64,000 nucleotides of DNA from CAVUCH01 sp963739995. GTDB taxonomy: Bacteria > Acidobacteriota > Vicinamibacteria > Vicinamibacterales > JAENWD01. Within the stretch, counting starts at the first letter, position 1. Each line of letters opens with the position of its first letter. Below, one piece after another: positions 17,494 through 25,443 of the stretch. The notes under the pieces were generated by a model that was not told the DNA's origin, did no database searches, and was given only the letters and a program-made list of their open reading frames with translations. The position numbers and the translations under genes are program-made. The stretch spans positions 186,001 through 250,000 of the forward strand of contig CAVUCH010000005.1 in the NCBI GenBank assembly GCA_963739995.1, read 5' to 3'.

Positions 17494-18534
17494 TCACTCG
17501 GCGAGCAGGCGTTCGACGACGCCGTCCCAGGTGATCAGGCGGGCGCGCTCGTACCCGGCGTCGCCGTGTGAGGCTGCGCGCGCGCGATCCGCCGCGTACC
17601 GGTCGATCGCGGCGGCGATTGCCGCAGGCGTGGGCTCGCAGATTGCGCCGTTGGTACCGTCCTCGACGAACTCCAGCGGACCACCAGCGTCGGTCGCCGT
17701 GATCACGGGCTTGTGCGCAAGGAAGGATTCGAGAGTCACGTAGCCGAAGTCCTCGTCGAACGGCGCGAAGACCACCGCGAGGGCGCCCGCGTACAACTCG
17801 ATGAGCGTCTGGTCATCCACTGCGCCGGCGAAGTGCACGCGATTCGACACGCCAAGGGTCTCGGCCCTGGCTGTCACGTTCGCGCGCTGCGTTCCGTGGC
17901 CAGCGACCACGAGCCGAACGCCGTGATCGACCATCGCCATGGCTTCGACGACGAGGTCTACACGCTTTATTGTCTCGAGCCGGCTGACCACGAGCACGTA
18001 ATCGCCGTAAGGGCCGCCGTGAAGGCGCTCCGAGAGCACCGGCGGGTGATACAGCGTTGCCGCAGACAGCCCGTTGTACTCTTCCAGTCGCCGCCCGGCG
18101 TTCGCCGCCCCGGCGAAGATACGGTGCGACTCACCGAGCATCCGGGTGTCGAGCGCGACCAGTTGCTGCCTGAGGGCGACGTCGGCCTCCACGTGCTCGA
18201 AATCGCTGTACTCCGTGCCCGCCAGCTCGTAAGCGGCCCGGTGCTGGTGCATCAGCCAGGTCACCTTGTACGGGTGGCGGACGAAGTACGCGGGGAACTT
18301 GGTCGCGATGACGCGGTCGATCGTGCGGCCGTTCGACTCGCTCAAATCGACCAAGCGCCACGCGGCGGCGTGCGCCAGGATCTCTTCCTTGGGATACCAC
18401 TTGAAAGGCAGCGCCACGCGGTCGGTGTCATAGCCGCGCGCTCGCAGCTGACCCACCAGGCTGCGCACGTGAATCTCCGCGCCGCCGTGCACGAACGGTA
18501 CCTGAACCTCGCACACGACGACTGTGCGGACCAT
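17494..18534 (-). CDS. glycosyltransferase family 4
   Basis: GT-B fold enzyme of 346 residues. The N-terminal domain begins VVVCEVQVPFVHGGAEIHVRSLV, the GG-rich acceptor-side motif. The C-terminal donor domain shows YVLVVSRLETIKRVDLVVEAM, VVAGHGT, VHFAGAVDDQTLIELYAGALAVVFAPFDEDFGYVTLE (the EX7E region) and ITATDAGGPLEFVEDG. ATG 18534 is preferred over the longer frame because AGGG lies 7 nt upstream and the longer extension is not protein-like. It probably adds sugar to a surface glycan with the two neighbouring GT2 genes. Confidence 0.9.
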   Translation of the reverse strand: MVRTVVVCEVQVPFVHGGAEIHVRSLVGQLRARGYDTDRVALPFKWYPKEEILAHAAAWRLVDLSESNGRTIDRVIATKFPAYFVRHPYKVTWLMHQHRAAYELAGTEYSDFEHVEADVALRQQLVALDTRMLGESHRIFAGAANAGRRLEEYNGLSAATLYHPPVLSERLHGGPYGDYVLVVSRLETIKRVDLVVEAMAMVDHGVRLVVAGHGTQRANVTARAETLGVSNRVHFAGAVDDQTLIELYAGALAVVFAPFDEDFGYVTLESFLAHKPVITATDAGGPLEFVEDGTNGAICEPTPAAIAAAIDRYAADRARAASHGDAGYERARLITWDGVVERLLAE

Positions 18535-18768
18535 GACGTGCCCTACTCTCGTGCTGCCTGCGGTGTTCGAACAGGCGGTGGCAGGTGTGTACACAAGGGC
18601 CGTCGCATGTCCAACACCGATGCTACGCAGTGCGTGAAGCACGCGACGAGTCCCGGTGCCTTCGGCGGCCGATGCAGCCGCGGCGTCATTGCGCAACCCA
18701 CTGAGTGCCCCCTAAGACTCGCGCGCCGCGCCTGTCACCGGCGCCGTCGCCGGAATCGACCAGGCCCG

Positions 18769-19863
18769 TCAGGTGGCAAACCGGAAATTGATGATGTCCC
18801 CGTCGGCCACTACGTACTCCTTGCCTTCGAGGCGAACCTCGCCATGGTCGCGGCAGGCGGCCATGGAACCCCGCGCTACGAGGGCCTCGTAGGCGACGAC
18901 CTCGGCCCTGATGAACCCGCGCGCGATGTCGGAGTGGATCTCGCCAGCCGCGACCTGCGCGATGGTCCCCCGCGGGATCGACCATGCACGGCATTCGTCT
19001 TCCCCCACCGTGAAGAACGACATGTACCCCAGCAGGTCATACGTGGCGCGGATGACGCGATCGAGTCCCGACTCGTGGAGACCGAGGTCACTGAGGAAGG
19101 TGGCAGCATCGCCGGGCTCGAGCTCCGCAATCTCGAGCTCGATTTTCGCGCAGAGCGGGGCGGCCCCCGTCGCGGCGCGCGACAGAACGGGACCGAGCCC
19201 GGTTCCCTCCGCCGCCCGACCCACGTCGCTGCCCACCGCGGCAACGTCCGCTTCGTCCAGATTGATCACGATCAACAGAGGCTTTGCCGAGAGGAACTGG
19301 AACCCGCGGAGCCGCTTCAGGTCATCGCCCGCGAGATCGAGCGCGCGCAGCGGCGTGCCGGCCTCGAGGGCCTCCCGGCAGCGCATCATCACGTCACGTT
19401 CGCGCTCGAGATCTGCAGTACGCGTCTTCTTCAAATCCTTGTCCAGCCGTTCGAGCCTGCGTTCGGCGACGCCGAGGTCCGCCAGAATCAGCTCGTCTTC
19501 CATGGCCTGTGCGTCCCGCGCGGGGTCCACCGAACCTGATACGTGCGCCACTGATTCGTCCCGGAATGTGCGCACGAGGTGGACGAGCGCGTCGGCGTTC
19601 CGGTACGCGGCGACGTCGACGAGCGTCTGCGCCGTGCCGGTGGCCGTTCCGCCGATGTCCGCGAACTCGACGGTGGCAGGCACCCGCTTCCGGGGATTGA
19701 ACATCGCGGTCAGCCGGTCCAGGCGGGGGTCGGGAACCTTCGAGATCCCGATCGTTGCCTCCCCCCGGCCGTGGGCGCGCGTCTGCTCACGCGCTGCGGT
19801 CATCAGCTGGAAGAGCGTCGTCTTGCCGGTCGAGGGGAATCCGATGAGGGCCGCGCGCAACAT
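18769..19863 (-). CDS. ychF: YchF/Ola1-type GTPase/ATPase (divergent)
   Basis: Obg-superfamily P-loop protein of 364 residues, the usual YchF length. The C-terminal TGS/DUF933 part is well conserved (GYMSFFTVGEDECRAWSIPRGTIAQVAAGEIHSDIARGFIRAE...YVVADGDIINFRF). The P-loop is GFPSTGKTT instead of the usual GLPNVGKST. The G3 region is ADIGGTATGTAQTLV instead of the long DIAGLVKGASKGEG segment, so switch II is shortened. The G4-like site is VINLDE, as in ATP-preferring relatives. It may be a YchF paralogue rather than the canonical gene. It diverges from mraZ. Confidence 0.8.
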   Translation of the reverse strand: MLRAALIGFPSTGKTTLFQLMTAAREQTRAHGRGEATIGISKVPDPRLDRLTAMFNPRKRVPATVEFADIGGTATGTAQTLVDVAAYRNADALVHLVRTFRDESVAHVSGSVDPARDAQAMEDELILADLGVAERRLERLDKDLKKTRTADLERERDVMMRCREALEAGTPLRALDLAGDDLKRLRGFQFLSAKPLLIVINLDEADVAAVGSDVGRAAEGTGLGPVLSRAATGAAPLCAKIELEIAELEPGDAATFLSDLGLHESGLDRVIRATYDLLGYMSFFTVGEDECRAWSIPRGTIAQVAAGEIHSDIARGFIRAEVVAYEALVARGSMAACRDHGEVRLEGKEYVVADGDIINFRFAT

Positions 19864-19982
19864 GTGGTTACAGGGTCGGCAACGCGAGCCGAAGCACAAG
19901 GACGCATCCCTGCCGTACCACCCGCTGTTTGCACGAACGCTCACATCCTAGCACGCAGGTTCTCACCCCAGCAGTTGTGAAC

Positions 19983-20031
19983 CAGTCACGCCTACTTCGC
20001 CTTGCAGGCGAAAGTCAGGCGTAAGTGACTG
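19983..20031. repeat. long nested hairpin between ychF and mraZ
   Basis: A 49-bp imperfect inverted repeat built from CAGTCA/TGACTG, CGCCT/AGGCG, ACTT/AAGT and again CGCCT/AGGCG around a TGC loop, with only small bulges. Both flanking genes point away from it, so it is not a terminator for either. It lies about 20 bp upstream of the mraZ -35. Confidence 0.6.
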
Positions 20032-20048
20032 AGCCACGTGGATTTCCG

Positions 20049-20077
20049 TTGACACGTCAATGGGTGTTCTCTAGTAT
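20049..20077 (+). promoter_or_regulatory. sigma70 promoter of the dcw cluster
   Basis: Perfect -35 TTGACA (20049-20054), 17-bp spacer, and -10 TAGTAT (20072-20077). Transcription should start near 20084, giving a leader of only about 17 nt before the mraZ GTG. Confidence 0.85.
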
Positions 20078-20080
20078 CCG

Positions 20081-20105
20081 GTGGACTGTTGTGGAGCTAA
20101 GTGGA
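20081..20105 (+). promoter_or_regulatory. three MraZ-box repeats overlapping leader and start of mraZ
   Basis: GTGGA occurs at 20081, 20091 and 20101 with exact 10-bp period, the spacing of MraZ (GTGGn/TGGGn) operators. The second copy supplies the ribosome-binding GGAG and the third contains the GTG start codon. MraZ bound here would block both promoter clearance and the start region, consistent with the autorepression known for MraZ. Confidence 0.75.
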
Positions 20106-20556
20106 GAGTAAAGCCGTTCTCAGGGGCACTGCGCCCGCCAAGATCGATGAGAAAGGGCGCCTGAAGGTCCCGAACGGGTTCCGTGCGCTCGTGCAGCAGA
20201 CCCATGGCACCGACGTCTTCGTCACGAGCCTGAGCGGCGACAGCGTACGCATCTATCCGATGCCGGTGTGGCAAGCCATCGAAGCCAAGCTGGCCGGCGT
20301 GCCGTCGAGCCACCCCTCCCGGGCGAAGTTCCTCGACCGGGTCAACTATTTTGGCCAGGTTGCTGAGCTTGACGGGCAGGGTCGGGTTCTCATCCACCAG
20401 CGGCTGCGCGACAGCGCGCGCATGACGGGCGAGGTCGACGTGTTCGGCCAGTACGACCACTTGGAAATCTGGAATCACGAGCGGTTCGTCTCCAAGTTGC
20501 AGCGCGAGCCGTTCACCGACGACGACGCGAAGGCGCTGTCGGAGTTCGGGATCTGA
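20101..20556 (+). CDS. mraZ: transcriptional regulator MraZ
   Basis: DNA-binding regulator of the division and wall cluster, 151 residues. It contains two AbrB-like SpoVT swapped-hairpin units with the DxxxR signatures KIDEKGRLKVP (residues ~15-25) and ELDGQGRVLIHQRLR (~90-104). It forms ring oligomers that bind direct repeats with 10-bp period, and such repeats lie directly upstream. The start is GTG 20101 with GGAG 4 nt before it. First gene of the cluster; 26 bp separate it from rsmH. Confidence 0.96.
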   Translation: MESKAVLRGTAPAKIDEKGRLKVPNGFRALVQQTHGTDVFVTSLSGDSVRIYPMPVWQAIEAKLAGVPSSHPSRAKFLDRVNYFGQVAELDGQGRVLIHQRLRDSARMTGEVDVFGQYDHLEIWNHERFVSKLQREPFTDDDAKALSEFGI

Positions 20557-20582
20557 CGATCCCGGTCGCGGGAGGCAGTCGC

Positions 20583-21491
20583 GTGTCCGTCCACGAACCG
20601 GTCCTCACTGCAGAGGCGTTGATGTATCTCGCGCCTGAACGCGGAGGACTTTTTGTGGACTGCACCGTCGGGCTCGGCGGGCACACACGCGCGCTGCTGG
20701 AAGCCGGCGCATCACGCGTGATCGGTCTCGACCGGGATGCCGACGCACTTGCGCTCGCCGGGGCCGAACTCGCGCCGTTCGGCGAAAGGGTCGAGCTCGT
20801 TCACGCCGACTACCGGTCGATGGCCGACGTGCTCGCCGACCGGGGCATCAGCACGATCGACGGCGCGCTCGCCGATCTCGGGGTGTCGTCGCTCCAGTTC
20901 GATAGCGAAGGCCGCGGTTTCAGCTTTCGCCGCGATGAGCCGCTCGACATGCGGATGGATCGCAGCACCGGCCCGACCGCAGCGGACCTGATCAGCAGGA
21001 CCGGTGAGGTCGACCTGGCGAACATCATCTTCGAGTTCGGTGAGGAGCGTCATTCGCGCCGGATTGCTCGCGCGATCGTCGACACGCGCGGTCGGCAGCC
21101 GATCGCGACGACGGGCCAGCTGGCGGCGATCGTCCGTCGCGCGGTGCCGACGCGCGGCTGGCAGCGGATCGACCCCGCCACCCGGACGTTTCAGGCGATG
21201 CGCATCTGGGTGAACGGCGAGCTCGCCGGGCTCGATGCGTTCCTCCGCGAGGTTGCGAACCGGCTGCAGGCAGGCGGGCGCGTCGTGGTGATCAGTTTCC
21301 ACTCGCTCGAGGATCGAATCGTCAAGCACACGTTCCGCGCCCTGGAGCGGGCAGACGCGATTCTCCGGGTGCTGACGAAGCGGCCCGTCGTCCCCGGTGA
21401 CGAGGAACTCGAACGCAATCCCAGGGCGCGCAGCGCGAAACTGCGCGCGGCAGAACGCCTCGCGTACGCGGGCACCGCCGGAGAGGCATGA
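20583..21491 (+). CDS. rsmH: 16S rRNA (cytosine-1402-N4)-methyltransferase RsmH
   Basis: SAM-dependent methyltransferase of 302 residues (also called MraW) that modifies C1402 in the ribosomal P site. It has the SAM motif VDCTVGLGGHT (residues ~22-32), ADLGVSSLQFD and the C-terminal FHSLEDRIVK. The start is GTG with GGGAGG 7 nt upstream. Its stop codon overlaps the ftsL start (ATGA), so the two are translationally coupled. Confidence 0.97.
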   Translation: MSVHEPVLTAEALMYLAPERGGLFVDCTVGLGGHTRALLEAGASRVIGLDRDADALALAGAELAPFGERVELVHADYRSMADVLADRGISTIDGALADLGVSSLQFDSEGRGFSFRRDEPLDMRMDRSTGPTAADLISRTGEVDLANIIFEFGEERHSRRIARAIVDTRGRQPIATTGQLAAIVRRAVPTRGWQRIDPATRTFQAMRIWVNGELAGLDAFLREVANRLQAGGRVVVISFHSLEDRIVKHTFRALERADAILRVLTKRPVVPGDEELERNPRARSAKLRAAERLAYAGTAGEA

Positions 21492-21877
21492 TGGACGCTC
21501 TCGATTACGCGATCAGCAAAGACGTCCGCAACAACCAGATCGTCCGGGAGATCGATCACTCCCGCCAGCGCGATCTCTGGCGCTGGACGTGTATTGGTGC
21601 GGTCATCCTCGCGCTGCTGATCTACTCAGCGTGGCAGCATTTCGAGTTGCTCCGGCACGGCTACCGCATCGAGCAGATGGAGCGCGCCCGCAAGCAAGAG
21701 GTGGCGATCAATCGCCACCTGCGCCTGCAGATTCAGACGCTCAAGGCTCCGCAGCGGATTGCGGCGATCGCCACGACCCAGCTCCACATGGTGGAGCCCA
21801 CCGCCGCCGAGGCCGTCGTTCTCGAGCGAGCGGTCCCCGTTGAGCCACCCTCCAGGTCCGTCGTAGCTCGTCGCTAG
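21488..21877 (+). CDS. ftsL: cell division protein FtsL
   Basis: Small bitopic division protein of 129 residues. It has a cytoplasmic N-terminus of about 35 residues, one membrane helix (TCIGAVILALLIYSAW) and a leucine-zipper-like coiled coil (EQMERARKQEVAINRHLRLQ through LKAPQRIAAIATTQLHMVEP). FtsL pairs with FtsB and FtsQ to activate the FtsW-FtsI synthase. Sequence conservation is low in this family, so the call rests on topology, the QRIAAIATTQL motif and position between rsmH and ftsI. Confidence 0.85.
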   Translation: MMDALDYAISKDVRNNQIVREIDHSRQRDLWRWTCIGAVILALLIYSAWQHFELLRHGYRIEQMERARKQEVAINRHLRLQIQTLKAPQRIAAIATTQLHMVEPTAAEAVVLERAVPVEPPSRSVVARR

Positions 21878-21886
21878 GAGGCCTTC

Positions 21887-23902
21887 GTGTCCGAGCACGC
21901 TCCTGAATCCTGGCGGCGCACCATTCGCCGGCGACTCGTCATCGTCCTGACGCTGTTTGCCGCGTGGGGCATCACCATCGAGGCGCGCCTGCTGTACCTG
22001 CAGGTGTACCAGCACGAAGCGTACGTCGCCCGCGCCGAGCGGCAGCACAAACGCATCGTCGACGTGGCTGCGAAGCGAGGAGACATCCTCGATCGCAACG
22101 ATCGCGTCCTGGCTTTCAGCGTCGATGCGGATTCGATCTATGCCGTGCCGAGTGAAATCAGCGCGCCCGGCAAGATCGTCGCGGCGCTGTGCGGCGTCCT
22201 CGACGGCTGCAATGCGGAGTTCCGCGCGATGCTCCGTGAGAGGCTCAACCGGCCCCGCGCATTTGCGTGGGTCAAGCGGCAGGTGTCTCCCGCGGAGGCC
22301 CGGAAAGTGGCCGCCCTGGACCTCGAGGGTATCGGATTCATGACGGAGCCCCGCCGCTTCTACCCGAACACCTCGCTCGGGGCGCACGTGATCGGGTACG
22401 TGGGTCTCGACAACCAGGGGCTCGGCGGGATCGAAGCGGCCTACAACCCGCTCATCACCGGACGGCCCGGCAGGGCCCTGATCCAGACCGACGCGCGTCG
22501 CCGCGTGTTCAGCCGCACCGAGCGCCGCGCGACGACGGGTGCAACCGTGCAGCTCACGATCGACCAGATGCTGCAGTGGATCGCGGAACGCGAGTTGAAG
22601 GCGGGAGTGCGCGAGCACAGAGCGAAGGGCGGGTCCGCCATCATCATGGACCCATGGACGGGCGAGATCCTGGCCATGGCCAACGAGCCGACGTTCAACC
22701 CGAACGCGTTTGCAGGGGTGCTCGACAAGGATCTGCTGAAGAACCGCGCGGTGCAGGACATCTATGAACCCGGGTCCACGTTCAAGATCGTGACCGCGTC
22801 AGCGGCGCTTGACGAGAAGTTGGTGAAGTCCGCGGACATCATCGATGTGAGCCACGGCTCGATCCAGATCGGATCGCGGCGCGTCAACGACATGCATCGG
22901 TACGGCCCGTTGTCCTTCGAGGACGTGATCGTCAAGTCGAGCAATGTCGGGGCGATCAAGGTGGGCTTCAGGGTAGGTGCGGAGCGGATGGGCCGCTATG
23001 TGCGCCGGTTCGGCTTCGGCAGCATGCTCTCCCCCGATGTGCGCGGCGAGTCGCCCGGCATCGTCTGGTCGCAATTGAACGACAGCGCACTCGCATCAGT
23101 GTCGATGGGCTACCAGATCGGCGTCACTCCGCTTCAGATGGTCACGGCGGTCAGTTCGGTCGCCAACGGCGGCCGCCTGATGGAGCCGCACCTGGTGCGC
23201 GCGACCGACCGGGATGGCACCCGGACGCTGGTGCAGCCGACGGTCCTGCGCGAGACCGTCAGCCTCGAGACCGCCTCCGAGCTGACGACGATCATGGAAG
23301 GTGTCGTCGACCGTGGTACCGCGAAGGCAGCGCAAATCGATGGCTTCACGATCGCCGGGAAGACGGGGACGGCCGCGAAGCTCGTACGGGGTGCATACTC
23401 GAAATCCGACTACATGGCGTCGTTCGTGGGATTCCTCCCGTCACGCAAGCCGGTCATCAGCGTCCTTGTCGTCCTGGACTCGCCGCACGGCAAGGGCTAC
23501 ACCGGCGGCGCGGTAGCGGCGCCCGTGTTCAAACGGATTGCGGAAGCGGCCATCCGGCACCTCGGCGTGCCTCGGTCACTCAATCCGGAGCCGCCGGTGC
23601 TGGTTCGCCGGGACTCGTGGGAACCGGCCGTCTCGACCCGCATCAACACAGGAACACAGGACGTGCTTGCGGCCGTGATGACCGGAGCTGATCACGCCAT
23701 GCCTGATCTCCGTGGAATGAGCGCGCGGGATGCGCTCAAACGGCTGGTGGCGCTCGGACTGCGTCCGCGCATACACGGCGACGGGATCGTCATCGCACAG
23801 CGGCCGGAGGTGGGCGTGCCGCTGGAGGGCGCGAGCCCGAGCGAATTGTGGCTCGATCGGCCGCCGCGCACGCCGCCCACGGACGCAGACGTGGAACCGT
23901 GA
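21887..23902 (+). CDS. ftsI: division transpeptidase FtsI (PBP3-type) with PASTA domain
   Basis: Class B penicillin-binding protein of 671 residues that crosslinks septal peptidoglycan. It has an N-terminal membrane anchor (~18-38), a dimerisation domain, and a transpeptidase domain with the nucleophile in STFK (297-300), SSN in KSSNVGAIKV, and KTGT in IAGKTGTAAK. Residues ~605-671 form a single PASTA domain (MPDLRGMSARDALKRLVALGLRPRI). This tail is typical of SpoVD/PBP2x-like proteins and is absent in E. coli FtsI. GTG 21887 follows AGGAGG. The stop overlaps the murE GTG by GTGA. Confidence 0.95.
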   Translation: MSEHAPESWRRTIRRRLVIVLTLFAAWGITIEARLLYLQVYQHEAYVARAERQHKRIVDVAAKRGDILDRNDRVLAFSVDADSIYAVPSEISAPGKIVAALCGVLDGCNAEFRAMLRERLNRPRAFAWVKRQVSPAEARKVAALDLEGIGFMTEPRRFYPNTSLGAHVIGYVGLDNQGLGGIEAAYNPLITGRPGRALIQTDARRRVFSRTERRATTGATVQLTIDQMLQWIAERELKAGVREHRAKGGSAIIMDPWTGEILAMANEPTFNPNAFAGVLDKDLLKNRAVQDIYEPGSTFKIVTASAALDEKLVKSADIIDVSHGSIQIGSRRVNDMHRYGPLSFEDVIVKSSNVGAIKVGFRVGAERMGRYVRRFGFGSMLSPDVRGESPGIVWSQLNDSALASVSMGYQIGVTPLQMVTAVSSVANGGRLMEPHLVRATDRDGTRTLVQPTVLRETVSLETASELTTIMEGVVDRGTAKAAQIDGFTIAGKTGTAAKLVRGAYSKSDYMASFVGFLPSRKPVISVLVVLDSPHGKGYTGGAVAAPVFKRIAEAAIRHLGVPRSLNPEPPVLVRRDSWEPAVSTRINTGTQDVLAAVMTGADHAMPDLRGMSARDALKRLVALGLRPRIHGDGIVIAQRPEVGVPLEGASPSELWLDRPPRTPPTDADVEP

Positions 23903-25443
23903 CAATCAGCGAACTGCTCAATGCGCTCCCGCGCGAGGCGCTCATGGGCAGCGTTCCTCCGGTGCCCGGGACCGTGGGCCGCACGCCTGCGGCGGGCGTC
24001 GTTTACGACTCGCGCCGGGCTTCGCCGGGCACGGTGTTCGTGGCGGTACGCGGCGAGCACGCGCACGGCAGCGCCTTCGCGCCGCAAGCGGTCGCGCGGG
24101 GGGCCGCCGTGGTGATTGCGGAGGAGCCTCCCCGCGGCGACGTTCCGGCCCCCTGGGTACAGGTCGCGAACGCCCGGTTGGCACTTGCGCTGCTGGCGGA
24201 CCGTTACTTCGCGCATCCCAGTGGAGACCTGTCCGTCGTCGGGATCACCGGCACGAACGGGAAGACCACTACGGCATACCTGCTCCGAGCAGCGTTCGAA
24301 GCCGCGGGGCATCGCTGCGGGTTGATGGGGACGGTGAGCTACAGCCTGGGTGATGAAGAGCGCGAGGCGACCCGTACGACGCCCGAGGCCCCCGACATGC
24401 AAGCGATGCTGCGCGTCATGGCAGACCGCTCGTGCCGCGCGGCAGTGATGGAGGTCTCCTCGCACGCACTCGCGCTTCACAGGGTGGACGGCACGCGCTT
24501 CGCTGCGGGTGTGTTCACGAACCTGACGCGCGACCACCTGGATTTTCATCGGGACATGGAGGCTTACGCCATCGCGAAGCGGAGGCTCTTCGAGATACTC
24601 CCGGAGGGTGCGCCGGGGATCGTGAATGCTGACGACCCGCGGGCCCCGATGTTCATCGACGCCGCGCGGCAGCCGGTGACCTACGCCGTTCGGCGTCCGG
24701 CCGACGTGTCGCCGGGGCCGCTCACGCTGACTCTCAGCGGGCTGCGGTTCGAAGCTCGCACACCTGCTGGCGCGGTGCAGATCAGCTCACCGCTGGTCGG
24801 CAGACCGAACGTCTACAACATCCTCGCGGTGGTTGCGACCGGTGTCGCGGTCGGCCTGCCGCCGCAGGCGATTGAGGCGGGCATTGCAGGCCTCGCCGGA
24901 GTACCAGGGCGCTTTGAAGTCGTCTCCGCTGCCGAGGACGACGTCACGGTCGTGGTCGATTACGCGCACACGGACGATGCACTCAAGAACCTGCTGGAAA
25001 CCGTGCGTGGCCTGTCCCCCGGACGGGTGATCACCGTCTTCGGATGCGGAGGGGATCGCGATCGTACCAAGCGCCCGCTCATGGGTGCAGTGGCCGGCCG
25101 GATGAGCGACGTCGTGATCGTCACGTCCGACAATCCCCGATCGGAGGACCCCTCCGCCATCGTGGACGAGGTGATGCGCGGCATGCCGCAACCGGGCGAA
25201 CGCACGGTGCAGTCCGGAACGGAGCGCCGGGTGGTCCGAGGGCCAGAGGCGATGGCGATCGTGGATCGTCGTGCCGCCATCGAGCGTGCGGTCGATCTCG
25301 GCGAGGCCGGGGACCTGGTTGTCGTTGCGGGCAAGGGCCACGAGAAGGTCCAGGTGATTGGCGAACGCTCGCACAGGTTCGATGACGTCGAAGTGGCGCG
25401 TGAGGCACTGGCCCGCCGCCGTTCCCGGCAGCGGGTGGGATGA
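23899..25443 (+). CDS. murE: UDP-MurNAc-tripeptide synthetase MurE (meso-DAP type)
   Basis: Cytoplasmic Mur ligase of 514 residues adding the third amino acid of the stem peptide. It has the ATP loop GITGTNGKTTTAYL and the central EVSSHALALHRVDG...FTNLTRDHLDFH. The C-terminal substrate motif is DNPR (TSDNPRSEDP), which selects meso-diaminopimelate rather than lysine. GTG 23899 overlaps the ftsI stop; the frame is open a little further upstream within ftsI, but the overlap start fits the cluster pattern. Confidence 0.96.
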   Translation: MTISELLNALPREALMGSVPPVPGTVGRTPAAGVVYDSRRASPGTVFVAVRGEHAHGSAFAPQAVARGAAVVIAEEPPRGDVPAPWVQVANARLALALLADRYFAHPSGDLSVVGITGTNGKTTTAYLLRAAFEAAGHRCGLMGTVSYSLGDEEREATRTTPEAPDMQAMLRVMADRSCRAAVMEVSSHALALHRVDGTRFAAGVFTNLTRDHLDFHRDMEAYAIAKRRLFEILPEGAPGIVNADDPRAPMFIDAARQPVTYAVRRPADVSPGPLTLTLSGLRFEARTPAGAVQISSPLVGRPNVYNILAVVATGVAVGLPPQAIEAGIAGLAGVPGRFEVVSAAEDDVTVVVDYAHTDDALKNLLETVRGLSPGRVITVFGCGGDRDRTKRPLMGAVAGRMSDVVIVTSDNPRSEDPSAIVDEVMRGMPQPGERTVQSGTERRVVRGPEAMAIVDRRAAIERAVDLGEAGDLVVVAGKGHEKVQVIGERSHRFDDVEVAREALARRRSRQRVG

